The notes under the pieces: model-generated
Database searches by the model: none
What the model saw: the letters and a program-made list of their open reading frames with translations, nothing else
What the model was told of the DNA's origin: nothing
From: Lachnospiraceae bacterium
Lineage (GTDB): Bacteria; Bacillota; Clostridia; Lachnospirales; Lachnospiraceae
DNA: 31,863 nucleotides
Reading direction: 5' to 3'
Assembly: GCA_900770535.1 (NCBI GenBank)
Contig: CAAHDV010000122.1
Coordinates: 1-31,863, forward strand
Made by a program: the position numbers and the translations under genes
Shown: positions 1-8,388 of the stretch, one piece after another
How positions within the stretch are numbered: the stretch's first letter is position 1
How the letters are laid out: each line of letters begins with the position of its first letter

Positions 1-54
1 CACCTTTAAGCTGACCACCCGCTTTTTGAGCCATGGGATCTGCAGTTTTTTCAT
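1..54 (-). CDS. 5' end of an unidentified gene downstream of degV (partial)
   Basis: An ATG at 54-52 opens a reading frame that stays open for 18 codons to the window edge. It encodes MKKLQIPWLKKRVVSLKV, a basic, start-like N-terminus. It begins two bases after the degV stop codon, so it is probably the next gene in that operon and translationally coupled to it. No strong Shine-Dalgarno sequence is visible. There is too little protein to name a family. Confidence 0.4.
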   Translation of the reverse strand, partial: MKKLQIPWLKKRVVSLKV

Positions 55-55
55 C

Positions 56-952
56 TTATAAGCCATAGCGTTTCCGTTCTGCCTCTATGTCGATCTTTTT
101 GGACATAGCCACAGCCAGGGAACCCGGTCCGATGTGGCAGGCAATGCTTAAGGACAGAGGAGCACGGTAAACAGCTCCGGCCTTCGGATAATGCTCCTCG
201 ATTTCTTTTGCGAACTCAGCCGCCATTTCATCATTCTGGGTGTGCGCCACAAGCATCCAGGTATTCTCTGCCTCCGGATCCGCAAAACGATCTTTTAAGT
301 CCTTCTCGGCCGCTGCCAGCATGGTGGTGCGGGCCTGTTTCATGGTGCGTACCTTGGAAAAAGAGTCCAGCTTCTCGCCCTGGATCTGCAGCACCGGCTT
401 GATGCGAAGGAGCGTTCCCAGCGCAGCTGCCGCCGGGGTGATACGGCCGCCCTTCTTTAAAAATTTCAGGGTATCAACCGTGATGTAGATGCTGGATTCC
501 ATCTTCACGCGTTCCAGGATCTCGAAAATCTGTTCTCCGTTAAAACCAGCCTCTGCCAGTTCCTTCGCGTCCAGTGCGGACTGGCGCTGGGTCACGGAAA
601 TGCGCTGGTTGTTCACTACAAATACCTTTCCCTCGTAATCATCGGCCAGCATGCGGGCGGTCTGACAGGAGCCGCTTAAGCCGCTGGACATGGGGATATG
701 GACAATCTGCTCATATCCTTCTGCGAGCAGTTTGTCCCAGAGATCCGTCACATCCTGCGGAGACGGCTGGGAGGTGCTGATATCCGCGTCCTCCGCCTGG
801 CGTTTGTAAAATTCTTCCTGAGTCAGATTGATATCTTCCTCAAAGGTTTCTCCATTGATCATAAAAGGCATCGGAAGCACGAAGATTCCCAGTTCACCTG
901 CCTGAGACTGGGTAATGCCGCTGTTGCTGTCCGTAACAATTGCAATTTTCAT
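56..952 (-). CDS. DegV family fatty-acid-binding protein
   Basis: A 298-residue DegV-family protein. Family members bind a fatty acid in a two-domain fold and usually present it to a fatty acid kinase (FakB role). The N-terminus KIAIVTDSNSGI is the family signature. The central SSGLSGSCQTARM segment and the later GRITPAAAALGTLLRIKPVL segment match the conserved ligand-binding regions. The ATG at 952 is preferred over an upstream in-frame ATG at 1063, because GGAAGGAG lies 6-8 bases before 952 and the extra residues are not family-like. A CCGGT/ACCGG hairpin lies in the leader. The ligand and kinase partner cannot be told from this window. Confidence 0.93.
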   Translation of the reverse strand: MKIAIVTDSNSGITQSQAGELGIFVLPMPFMINGETFEEDINLTQEEFYKRQAEDADISTSQPSPQDVTDLWDKLLAEGYEQIVHIPMSSGLSGSCQTARMLADDYEGKVFVVNNQRISVTQRQSALDAKELAEAGFNGEQIFEILERVKMESSIYITVDTLKFLKKGGRITPAAAALGTLLRIKPVLQIQGEKLDSFSKVRTMKQARTTMLAAAEKDLKDRFADPEAENTWMLVAHTQNDEMAAEFAKEIEEHYPKAGAVYRAPLSLSIACHIGPGSLAVAMSKKIDIEAERKRYGL

Positions 953-1119
953 GTTGTTCTCCTTCCACGGGGTATCTGATCCGGTCCGAACCGGTTTCTC
1001 ATCAAAATATATTACAACCCATTCTATCTCATTTTGGTTAGAAAGGAAAGTATTATTTTTCATAGAAAAAAACGATGAAAACCATCGAAAAAGGAACCGT
1101 TCCGAACGAAAATACGGGA

Positions 1120-1148
1120 TTGGAAAATGAAACTCCTTATGCTAAAAT
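1120..1148 (+). promoter_or_regulatory. Promoter of the NhaC-type antiporter gene
   Basis: A -35 box TTGGAA (1120-1125) and a -10 box TAAAAT (1143-1148) are separated by exactly 17 bp. The -10 carries an extended TGC. Transcription would start near 1155 and give a leader of about 30 nt before the AAAGGAG ribosome binding site. Confidence 0.6.
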
Positions 1149-1184
1149 ACCCATAATTCCCCATTTATACAAAGGAGCGTTTTT

Positions 1185-2483
1185 ATGGAAACCATTACCC
1201 TGGGTCTTTTTTCCCTCATTCTGGTAGTCTGCCTTCTTTTGAAGCTCCCTACCCTGTATGCCCTCTTTGCCGGGCTCATCCTCTTTTGCGGCTATGCCGC
1301 CAAAAAAGGAAATTCTCCAAAAAAGATTGTTTCGATGCTCTACACCGGTGTCCTCACCGCGAAAAATATCCTGATCGTGTTTCTCCTGATTGGTATGATG
1401 ACCGCCCTCTGGCGGGCCTGCGGCACCATTCCCTACATCATCTGCCATGCGGCAAAGCTGTTGCGCCCGGAGGTCATCCTGCTGATTTCCTTTCTTTTAA
1501 ACTGCGGAATTTCCGTGCTGACCGGAACCTCCTTCGGCACAGCTGCCACCATTGGCGTGATCTGCATGAGCATGGGTGTTTCTGCCGGGGCAAATCCGCT
1601 GCTTCTTGGCGGTGCCATTCTCTCCGGCGCGTTCTTTGGAGACCGGTGTTCTCCGTTTTCCACCAGTGCGCTTTTAGTCAGTGAACTGACAAAAACCAAC
1701 ATCTTCGACAACATGAAAAACATGGTCCGCTGCGCATGGCTGCCATTTCTTCTTACGTGCGCGCTGTACGGCGTGCTGGGATTTCAGCTGCATAGCCAGA
1801 GTGCCCAGACCGACTTAACTGCCTTGTTTGGACGTGAGGTAGCGCTCCATCCGGCGGCGCTTTTCCCGGCCATTGTCATTTTCGCGCTTGCGCTGATGCG
1901 GGTTCCGGTCAAATACGCCATGCTCGCCAGCATCCTGGCTTCTCTTGGGGTCGGATTCGCGATCCAGCATTTTTCTCTGGCGGAACTGCCCGGACTGCTT
2001 CTTACCGGTTACCATGCCGCAGATCCGCAGGCAGCCGCATTTCTGGACGGTGGCGGCATCCGCTCCATGGTAAAAGTCGCCGCCATCGTGTGTATTTCCT
2101 CCTCCTACGCCGGAATCTTTCAGAGCACCGGACTCTTGGACGGACTGAAAGCCGGACTGTTAAAGCTTGGAAAACGCATCACACCGTTTGGCGCCATTTT
2201 GCTGGCTTCGGTCGGCACCTCCATGATAGCCTGCAACCAGACATTATCCATTATGCTGACGGACCAGCTCGGCAGCGAACTGGAACCCGATGCCAGCCGC
2301 ATGGCGCTGGATCTGGAAAACTCCGCCGTGGTCGTGGCACCACTCATTCCCTGGTCCATCGCGGGTGCTGTGCCGCTTGCCACCATCGGCGCGCCGCTCA
2401 CCAGTATCTTTGCATCGTTTTTCCTGTACCTGGTGCCGCTCTGTTATCTGCTGGCACAGATACCGGCTTCCCGCAGACTCTGA
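1185..2483 (+). CDS. Na+/H+ antiporter NhaC family protein
   Basis: A 432-residue polytopic membrane protein with about 11 hydrophobic segments. The motif region GISVLTGTSFGTAATIGVI (around residues 107-125) and the later SIMLTDQLGSELEPDASRMALDLENSAVVVAPLIPW stretch are characteristic of the NhaC branch of the IT superfamily. It probably exchanges cytoplasmic Na+ or another cation or carboxylate for protons. The start is supported by AAAGGAG about 8 bases before the ATG and a good promoter. It is monocistronic: a strong bidirectional terminator follows. Some NhaC relatives exchange organic acids (malate/lactate, arginine/ornithine), so the substrate is not fixed. Confidence 0.88.
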   Translation: METITLGLFSLILVVCLLLKLPTLYALFAGLILFCGYAAKKGNSPKKIVSMLYTGVLTAKNILIVFLLIGMMTALWRACGTIPYIICHAAKLLRPEVILLISFLLNCGISVLTGTSFGTAATIGVICMSMGVSAGANPLLLGGAILSGAFFGDRCSPFSTSALLVSELTKTNIFDNMKNMVRCAWLPFLLTCALYGVLGFQLHSQSAQTDLTALFGREVALHPAALFPAIVIFALALMRVPVKYAMLASILASLGVGFAIQHFSLAELPGLLLTGYHAADPQAAAFLDGGGIRSMVKVAAIVCISSSYAGIFQSTGLLDGLKAGLLKLGKRITPFGAILLASVGTSMIACNQTLSIMLTDQLGSELEPDASRMALDLENSAVVVAPLIPWSIAGAVPLATIGAPLTSIFASFFLYLVPLCYLLAQIPASRRL

Positions 2484-2496
2484 ATCATCATAAACA

Positions 2497-2538
2497 GAAA
2501 ATGCCAGATGGTGCCAATTCGGCACCCCTGGCATTTTC
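2497..2538. terminator. Bidirectional terminator between nhaC-like gene and gpmI
   Basis: The inverted repeat GAAAATGCCAGATGGTGCC / GGCACCCCTGGCATTTTC has a 5-nt AATTC loop. It has A-rich and T-rich flanks on both sides and sits between two convergent genes. Confidence 0.85.
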
Positions 2539-2555
2539 GTTATTTTATAATCATG

Positions 2556-4096
2556 TTACTGAATCAGCAGGGATTTTCCGGTCATCTCTTTTGGCTGCTC
2601 CATACCCATCAGTTCAATAAGGGTCGGGGCAATATCTGCCAGGCAGCCGCCTTCTCTTAACTTGTAAGACGGATCTGCATTAACCAGAATGAACGGTACC
2701 GGGTTGGTGGTATGTGCGGTCCACGGCTCGCCGGTGCTGTAATCTACCAGCTGCTCTGCGTTTCCATGATCAGCACAGATAAACATGACACCATTCACTT
2801 CTTTGATGGCGTCTACTGCCCTGCCAACACAGGCATCTACAGCCTCAATGGCCTTGATGGCTGCGCTCTCCACGCCGGTATGTCCCACCATATCCGGGTT
2901 TGCGAAGTTGATGATGATCACATCGTACTTGCCGGACTTGATGCAGTCTACCAGCTTGTCGCAGACTGCCGGTGCGCTCATCTCCGGTTTTAAATCGTAA
3001 GTGGCTACTTCCTCGGAGACGGAACCAGGATGCGGTCCTCGCCCGGGTTCGGCTCTTCCACGCCACCGTTGAAGAAGAAGGTTACATGCGCGTACTTCTC
3101 GGTCTCGGCAATGCGGGCCTGCTTTAAGCCATGGGCTGCCAGGAATTCACCGAAGGTGTTGGTGATGCTTTCTTTCTTGAATGCTACCAGCTTGTTCTCA
3201 ATCGTTTCATCGTAATCGGTGAAGCAGACGAAGGTGGTCTTCACGCGCTCGCCACGGCCAAATCCGGTAAACTCGTCATCGCAGAAGGCGCGGGTCAGCT
3301 GACGGGCACGGTCCGGACGGAAGTTGAAGAAGATCACGGAGTCATCGGTCTTGATGGTTCCAACCGGAGCGCCATTCTCGGTAATGACAGTCGGCATCAT
3401 GAACTCATCGGTCTTGCCGTCATCGTAGGAAGCCTGAATGGCCTCTGCTGCATGCTCTGCGTGATTGCCCTCACCCTTTGTCAGCGCATTATAGGCTTTC
3501 TCCACACGGTCCCAGTTTTTATCACGGTCCATAGCGTAGTAACGGCCGGAAACCATTGCTACTTTACCAACACCAAGCTCTGCCATCTTTGCTTCCAGAG
3601 CCTCCACAAACTCCTTGCCGGAGGTCGGCGGAGTGTCACGGCCGTCTAAGAAGCAGTGTACATAAACCTTGGAGAGACCATTTCTCTTTGCCAGCTCCAG
3701 CAGTCCGTAAATGTGGGTGATGTGGCTGTGCACGCCGCCATCGGAAACCAGGCCGAACATATGCAGCGCAGAATCATTCTTTTTGCAGTTTTCAACAGCC
3801 GCCATCAGCGCCTCGTTGGAGAAGAAATCTCCATCCTCAATGGACTTGGTGATGCGGGTCAGCTCCTGATATACGATGCGGCCGGCACCCATGTTTAAGT
3901 GGCCTACCTCAGAGTTTCCCATCTGACCGTCCGGCAGTCCGACTGCCAGGCCGCTTGCCTGTCCCTTTACAAACGGGCACTGGCTCATAAGCTGGTCCAT
4001 GATCGGGGTCTTGCCCTCGCAGACTGCGTTAGCCTCGCAGTTGTCATTCAGTCCATATCCATCCAGGATCATTAATACCACTGGTCTTTTTTCCAT
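2556..4096 (-). pseudogene. gpmI: 2,3-bisphosphoglycerate-independent phosphoglycerate mutase, split by a -1 frameshift
   Basis: This gene encodes the glycolytic interconversion of 3- and 2-phosphoglycerate, but the reading frame is broken. Codons 1-363 (4096-3005) end at a TAG just after VPSPRK. The remainder resumes one frame over and runs to 2556, reading [10 protein letters not shown] then MSAPAVCDK from 2981. The two parts sum to about 510 residues, the normal length. All expected metal and active-site residues survive: D12 and phospho-acceptor S62 (MGNSEVGH) in the first part; [15 protein letters not shown] and TAHTTNP in the second. One missing base near 3006-3015 would explain the break. 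No slippery heptamer is present, so programmed frameshifting is unlikely. It is either a sequencing error or a true mutation. AGAAGGAG precedes the ATG. It has its own promoter and a 120-nt leader. Confidence 0.9.
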
Positions 4097-4225
4097 GATC
4101 GCTTCTCCTTCTATTTAACGACCGGGATTCCGGTCCGATCATTGCAGCATCCACAGCATGCAGAGCGCAATGTCTGCTCCCTGCATTCCCAACAGGGTTT
4201 GTTTAAAAATTGACGAATCAAATAT

Positions 4226-4254
4226 ATTGTACTTCACACAGAACAATTTTTCAA
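4226..4254 (-). promoter_or_regulatory. Promoter of gpmI
   Basis: On the minus strand TTGAAA (4254-4249) and TACAAT (4231-4226) are separated by 17 bp. This is close to the vegetative consensus. The predicted start near 4219 leaves a leader of about 120 nt containing several short hairpins, the last being GACCGG/CCGGTC (about 4120-4135). Confidence 0.7.
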
Positions 4255-4311
4255 GGTGCAATTCCGGTTCTGCGAAGCTTTCTCGCTAAGTTTTCCTGCA
4301 ACGTTTTTTGT

Positions 4312-7242
4312 TCATGCCTTCTTTTCTTCTGTCCCGGTCTTTTTTCCAAACAGTTCCTCAAAGACCTGTTCCGACGGAGCCGGGATTTTTCCAAGCCGCA
4401 CCTGTTCCAGATACTCTGCCAAGTCCTGTTCCACTCCCGCAAACAGATAATTCTTCCCCGGCTTCACCAGATTTCCGCGGTCTTCCTCGATCTGGCGGCT
4501 GACACGCTCCATATCTTCTGCGAGATCACTTGCCGACATCAGAAGGCAGCCCTGACTCCGGATAATAACCTGCTCCAAGCCATCGGAAGTAGCTACCGTC
4601 ACCCGGTGTTTCTTTCCCATGTCATGGGCGAATTTTTCAATGTACTGGTCCGCGGTCTCCGCCTCTTTCGTGTAGACCACATGGATATTATGGTAATCTT
4701 CGGCGCTTCCTACTCCTCCGGCAACCTTGTAGGCATCAAACACCACGATCAGGTTGTATTTGCGGTAGCCCTGGTAGTTGCAGAGCATGTCCATCAGGCG
4801 GTGGCGGGCACCGTCCAGCGTAATCTTCATCAGCTCCCGCAGTTCGTCCCAGGCGTACAGAATGTTGTAGCCGTCCACCAGAAGGTACTCCTCCACCGGC
4901 TCTTCTTTTTTGGCGCAGCCATACTTTCCGGCATCGTACACGACCTGGCGCGGACCGCTGTCGTAGGAGAGTTTGCGCTTGCTCTCGCCGTATGTGCGGG
5001 TGAAGATGGCCTCCAGCTCCTTGTCGTCGGCACCGAAGGAGGCGCTTGCACTGCCGGCACGACTGCCTCGGTTTCCTGTCTGTGATCCAGATGTGCCAGA
5101 CTGACGGCCGACACCAGCGCCAGCACTCCCTGACGAACCTGCCCAGCCGCCTGCATCAAATGTCCCGCTGACACCAGAATCCCGTCTGCTGCCCGCATTC
5201 CATCCGCCCTCACCTGCTCCCGCATCCGCGCATGCTTCCTCTCCCAGCACCGGGATCCCGGTCTGGATGTGCATATAATGTTTTACCTCATACCACGGCA
5301 CCACAAATCCGGCCCCGTGGGCACAGAATACCGAACCAGTTGGGTCAGCCAGATCCAGTTCTGCCTCATAATGGGTGTTTTCCACCACTTCCACCGCGTT
5401 GTGGCATGGGAAGTACCCCTGCAGCACGCAGCTTAAACGGCCCCGGCCCTTGGTGTAGGACACGACCTCCCGCTGGTAATTCTGCATGGTGGCCACCGGC
5501 ACCACGCCGCTTAAGACCATGTTTTCCCCGTCCACCTCCGGCGGCTCAAAGGTTCCCTTCATGCGCTCAAGATCCGTCATGGCCCGGCCCACATATTCGG
5601 ACGGCACCTCCAGCTTAAAGGCATAATACGGCTCCAGAATCTGCACACAGCCCTCCGCGGCTGCCTCACACAGTCCCTGGCGTACTGCCCGGTACGTTGC
5701 CTGGCGGAAATCTCCGCCCTCAGTATGCTTCTGATGCGCCCGCCCGGCAATCAGCGTAATCTGCATATCCGTGATCTCCGATCCGGTCAGCACGCCCCGG
5801 TGGCGTTTTTCCTCCAGATGGGTTAAGATCAGCCGCTGCCAGTTCCGGTCTAAAAAGTCCTCGCTGCACCGTGCGGAAAACTGCAGTCCGCTGCCCGGCT
5901 CCCCCGGTTCCATCAGAAGGTGTACCTCCGCGTAGTGGCGCAGCGGCTCAAAGTGGCCCACGCCCTCCACCGTGGCGGTAATGGTCTCCTTATAGACAAT
6001 GCTTCCCGCATCCAGACGGATATCCACGCCAAAACGCTCTGCAACCAGACTTTTTAACACCTCGATCTGCACTTCACCCATGACCTGCACCTGAATTTCC
6101 TGTGCCTGCTCATTCCAGGTAATGTGAAGCTCCGGTTCTTCTTCCTCAAGCTGCTTTAAGTCCGCCAGCATCTTGTGGGCGTCGCATTCCTCCGGGAGTT
6201 CCACCCGGTAAGTCAGAACCGGCTCTAAAACCGGAAGTTCGGACTCTGCTTCCGTTCCGATGCCCTGACCAGGATAAGTAGAAAGAGGCCCGGTTACCGC
6301 GCAGATCATACCCGCTACCGCCTCATTTACCGTTTCATATTTTGTACCGGAATAGATGCGGATCTGGTTTACCTTTTCCGCCTCCTTTCCTTTTTCCTGC
6401 AAAAAGTCCTTTACTTTCAGACTGCCGGATGTGATCTTCATGTGAGTCAGACGGCTGCCCTGCTCGTCCCGCGAAATTTTAAAAACCTTCGCGCCAAATT
6501 CCGCAGATTTATCCAGCTCAGCATCACGCATCCAGCGCTCCAGCCCGGACAACAGTTCTTCCACTCCCTGCAGCTTCAAAGCAGAGCCAAAGTAACATGG
6601 AAACAGCTTCCGCCCGCGAATCAGCCTGCATACCTCATCATTTGCAATCTCTCCGCTTTCCAGATACCGCTCCAGAAGTTCCTCGTCTGCCATGGCAATG
6701 GTCTCCCAGCATTCCTGCGGCACTTCTTCTTTCGGACCGTCCAGCAGCGAAAAATCTATGCAAAATTCGCTCAGCCGCTTTTGCAGTTCCGCCATCAGCG
6801 CCTCCCTTTCGGTGCCCGGCTGGTCCATTTTATTGATAAAAAGGAAGGTCGGTACCTGATAACGCTTTAGCAGGCTCCACAGCGTCTCCGTGTGTCCCTG
6901 CACGCCGTCCGCTCCGCTGATGACCAACACCGCGTAGTCCAGCACCTGCAGCGTCCGTTCCATCTCCGCGGAGAAATCCACATGGCCCGGCGTATCAAGC
7001 AGCGTCACCGTGGTATCCCCCAGCTGGCACACGGCCTGCTTGGAAAAGATGGTGATGCCGCGCTCCCGCTCCAGAGCATAAGTGTCCAGGTACGCGTCCC
7101 GGTTGTCCACGCGCCCAAGCTTTCTTGTCGTTCCTGTTGTATATAAAATTGCTTCTGACAGAGTCGTTTTTCCCGCATCCACATGAGCTAAAAGCCCGAT
7201 GCATCGATCATGTTCTGCCTTTTTCGGATCCTGCAATGCCAT
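4312..7242 (-). CDS. TetM/EF-G-like translational GTPase fused to a YacP/Rae1-type NYN ribonuclease domain
   Basis: A 976-residue fusion. Residues 1 to about 680 are a ribosomal-protection-type translational GTPase: G1 AHVDAGKT (19-26), then RGITIF, DTPGHVDF and NKMD, followed by EF-G-like domains II-V. A Gly/Ser/Ala-rich linker (about 690-780) follows. Residues 784-955 are a NYN/PIN-like nuclease of the YacP family: LLVDGYNIL, VVFDAYK, KEAETADQYIEK and VATSDGLEQ retain the acidic residues expected for metal-dependent RNA cleavage. B. subtilis Rae1 (YacP) cuts mRNA in the ribosomal A site, and TetM-type factors also bind there. I infer a ribosome-targeted, GTP-gated mRNA nuclease. The start at 7242 is chosen because AGAAGGAGG lies 8 bases upstream; an ATG at 7269 lies before that site. 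Tetracycline resistance is not implied. TetM itself has about 640 residues and no nuclease. Confidence 0.93.
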   Translation of the reverse strand: MALQDPKKAEHDRCIGLLAHVDAGKTTLSEAILYTTGTTRKLGRVDNRDAYLDTYALERERGITIFSKQAVCQLGDTTVTLLDTPGHVDFSAEMERTLQVLDYAVLVISGADGVQGHTETLWSLLKRYQVPTFLFINKMDQPGTEREALMAELQKRLSEFCIDFSLLDGPKEEVPQECWETIAMADEELLERYLESGEIANDEVCRLIRGRKLFPCYFGSALKLQGVEELLSGLERWMRDAELDKSAEFGAKVFKISRDEQGSRLTHMKITSGSLKVKDFLQEKGKEAEKVNQIRIYSGTKYETVNEAVAGMICAVTGPLSTYPGQGIGTEAESELPVLEPVLTYRVELPEECDAHKMLADLKQLEEEEPELHITWNEQAQEIQVQVMGEVQIEVLKSLVAERFGVDIRLDAGSIVYKETITATVEGVGHFEPLRHYAEVHLLMEPGEPGSGLQFSARCSEDFLDRNWQRLILTHLEEKRHRGVLTGSEITDMQITLIAGRAHQKHTEGGDFRQATYRAVRQGLCEAAAEGCVQILEPYYAFKLEVPSEYVGRAMTDLERMKGTFEPPEVDGENMVLSGVVPVATMQNYQREVVSYTKGRGRLSCVLQGYFPCHNAVEVVENTHYEAELDLADPTGSVFCAHGAGFVVPWYEVKHYMHIQTGIPVLGEEACADAGAGEGGWNAGSRRDSGVSGTFDAGGWAGSSGSAGAGVGRQSGTSGSQTGNRGSRAGSASASFGADDKELEAIFTRTYGESKRKLSYDSGPRQVVYDAGKYGCAKKEEPVEEYLLVDGYNILYAWDELRELMKITLDGARHRLMDMLCNYQGYRKYNLIVVFDAYKVAGGVGSAEDYHNIHVVYTKEAETADQYIEKFAHDMGKKHRVTVATSDGLEQVIIRSQGCLLMSASDLAEDMERVSRQIEEDRGNLVKPGKNYLFAGVEQDLAEYLEQVRLGKIPAPSEQVFEELFGKKTGTEEKKA

Positions 7243-7243
7243 G

Positions 7244-7300
7244 AAAAAAGCCTCCTTCTGTGATTGCATAATGAAAAAATTATACCACAGAAGGAGGCTC
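7244..7300 (-). terminator. ldh terminator whose 3' arm is the GTPase ribosome binding site
   Basis: On the minus strand a perfect 14-bp stem AGCCTCCTTCTGTG / CACAGAAGGAGGCT (7299-7286 and 7262-7249) has a 23-nt loop. It is followed by a T run that ends one base before the GTPase ATG. The stem lies 5 bases after the ldh stop. The AGAAGGAGG Shine-Dalgarno sequence of the GTPase gene is inside the 3' arm, so folding would both terminate read-through and hide the ribosome binding site. Confidence 0.8.
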
Positions 7301-7307
7301 CAGTCTA
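7279..7307 (-). promoter_or_regulatory. Promoter of the GTPase-NYN gene, embedded in the ldh terminator
   Basis: A perfect TATAAT (7284-7279) with an extended TGG sits at the start of the hairpin loop. TAGACT lies 17 bp upstream (7307-7302) and matches the -35 consensus at 4 of 6 positions. A transcript starting near 7272 would lack the 5' arm, leaving the Shine-Dalgarno sequence free. Confidence 0.6.
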
Positions 7308-8258
7308 CAATTCCAGCCCCTCCGTAATCCCTTTAAGTGTCTCCGCCGACTGGATCAGCCGGGTCGTTTCATCTTCATTCAATGAGATCGGCGCATGGGT
7401 TTCCACGCCGTCCAGGCCCAGCACCGCGGGCATGCTCAGGGCGATGTCGCGGATGCCGTATTCGCCATGCATCATGGAGGACACCGGCAGAATGGACCGC
7501 TCGTTGCGGATGATGCAGGCACAGATGCGCCGCACGGACATGGCGATGCCGTAGTAGGTGGCCTGCTTTTTAGCGATGATATCGTAGGCGCTGTTTTTCA
7601 CGGACTCCGCGATCTCGTCCAGCTCCATTTTCGGATTGTCGCAGCCACGCATCTCGCAGAAGGTGTCCAGCGGAATGCCGGAAATGTTGGTGCTGCTTAA
7701 CACCGCGATCTCGCTGTCACCATGTTCCCCCACAATGTAGGAATGGACGCTGCGGCTGTCCACCCGCAGATGTTCCCCCAGGGCGTACTTCATCCGGGCT
7801 GTGTCCAGAACCGTGCCGGAGCCGATGACGCGGTTTTCCGGCAGTCCGCTTAAGCGAAGCGCCACATACGTTAAAATATCCACTGGATTGGACACGATCA
7901 GCAAAATGCCGCCAAAGTTCCGGCTGGCGATCTCCGGGATGATGCTCTTGTAGATTTCCACGTTCCGGTGCACCAGATCCAGCCTGGTCTCATCCGGCTT
8001 CTGGTTGGCCCCCGCCGTCACAATGATGATGGCCGCATCCGCCACATCATCGTAATCCCCCGCATAAATCTTCATGGGCGCCGCAAAGGGTACGCCATGG
8101 GAAATATCCATTGCCTCCCCATCTGCCTTTTCCCTATTCACGTCCAAAAGCACCAGTTCGGAAAACAGCTTGCTCTGCATCAGGGTAAACGCTGTCGCAG
8201 AACCAACAAAGCCGCAGCCAATGACTGCGGCTTTTCTGGATTTGATCACATTGCTCAT
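7305..8258 (-). CDS. ldh: L-lactate dehydrogenase
   Basis: A 317-residue NAD-dependent dehydrogenase reducing pyruvate to L-lactate, the usual family length. It shows the Rossmann motif GCGFVGSATAF (14-24), the substrate loop TAGANQKPDETR with Q86 (lactate rather than malate specificity) and R92, SNPVDILTYV (123-132), D152/R155, and the catalytic H179 in GEHGD. The start at 8258 is preferred to an upstream in-frame codon at 8291, because AGAGAGGG lies just before it and the conserved N-terminus begins there. The leader holds an 11-bp imperfect hairpin (8281-8309). It may instead use a related 2-hydroxyacid, but the loop residues favour lactate. Confidence 0.93.
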   Translation of the reverse strand: MSNVIKSRKAAVIGCGFVGSATAFTLMQSKLFSELVLLDVNREKADGEAMDISHGVPFAAPMKIYAGDYDDVADAAIIIVTAGANQKPDETRLDLVHRNVEIYKSIIPEIASRNFGGILLIVSNPVDILTYVALRLSGLPENRVIGSGTVLDTARMKYALGEHLRVDSRSVHSYIVGEHGDSEIAVLSSTNISGIPLDTFCEMRGCDNPKMELDEIAESVKNSAYDIIAKKQATYYGIAMSVRRICACIIRNERSILPVSSMMHGEYGIRDIALSMPAVLGLDGVETHAPISLNEDETTRLIQSAETLKGITEGLEL

Positions 8259-8388
8259 AAGACCCTCTCTTTCCTGAATCACGGTCCGCACGGCAAAAGC
8301 GCAGACCGTTTTCCACAGTAATGAATTCTGTCTTAGTCTTTGTGAGAAATGGATCCGGTATACCAGACTTATGAAATTTTGTTGAAAA

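Noticed and set aside
2982..3020. Programmed -1 frameshift in gpmI
   Set aside because: There is no X-XXY-YYZ slippery heptamer at the break, and the enzyme family is not known to use frameshifting. A missing base is simpler.
4830..5225. Open frame overlapping the GTPase-NYN linker in another minus-strand frame
   Set aside because: It arises from the repetitive Gly/Ser/Ala codons of the linker. It has no ribosome binding site and no family resemblance.
4312..7242. Tetracycline resistance gene
   Set aside because: The GTPase part is TetM-like, but the protein is over 300 residues longer than TetM and carries a nuclease domain. The gene sits among housekeeping genes without mobile elements. 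Resistance cannot be claimed.
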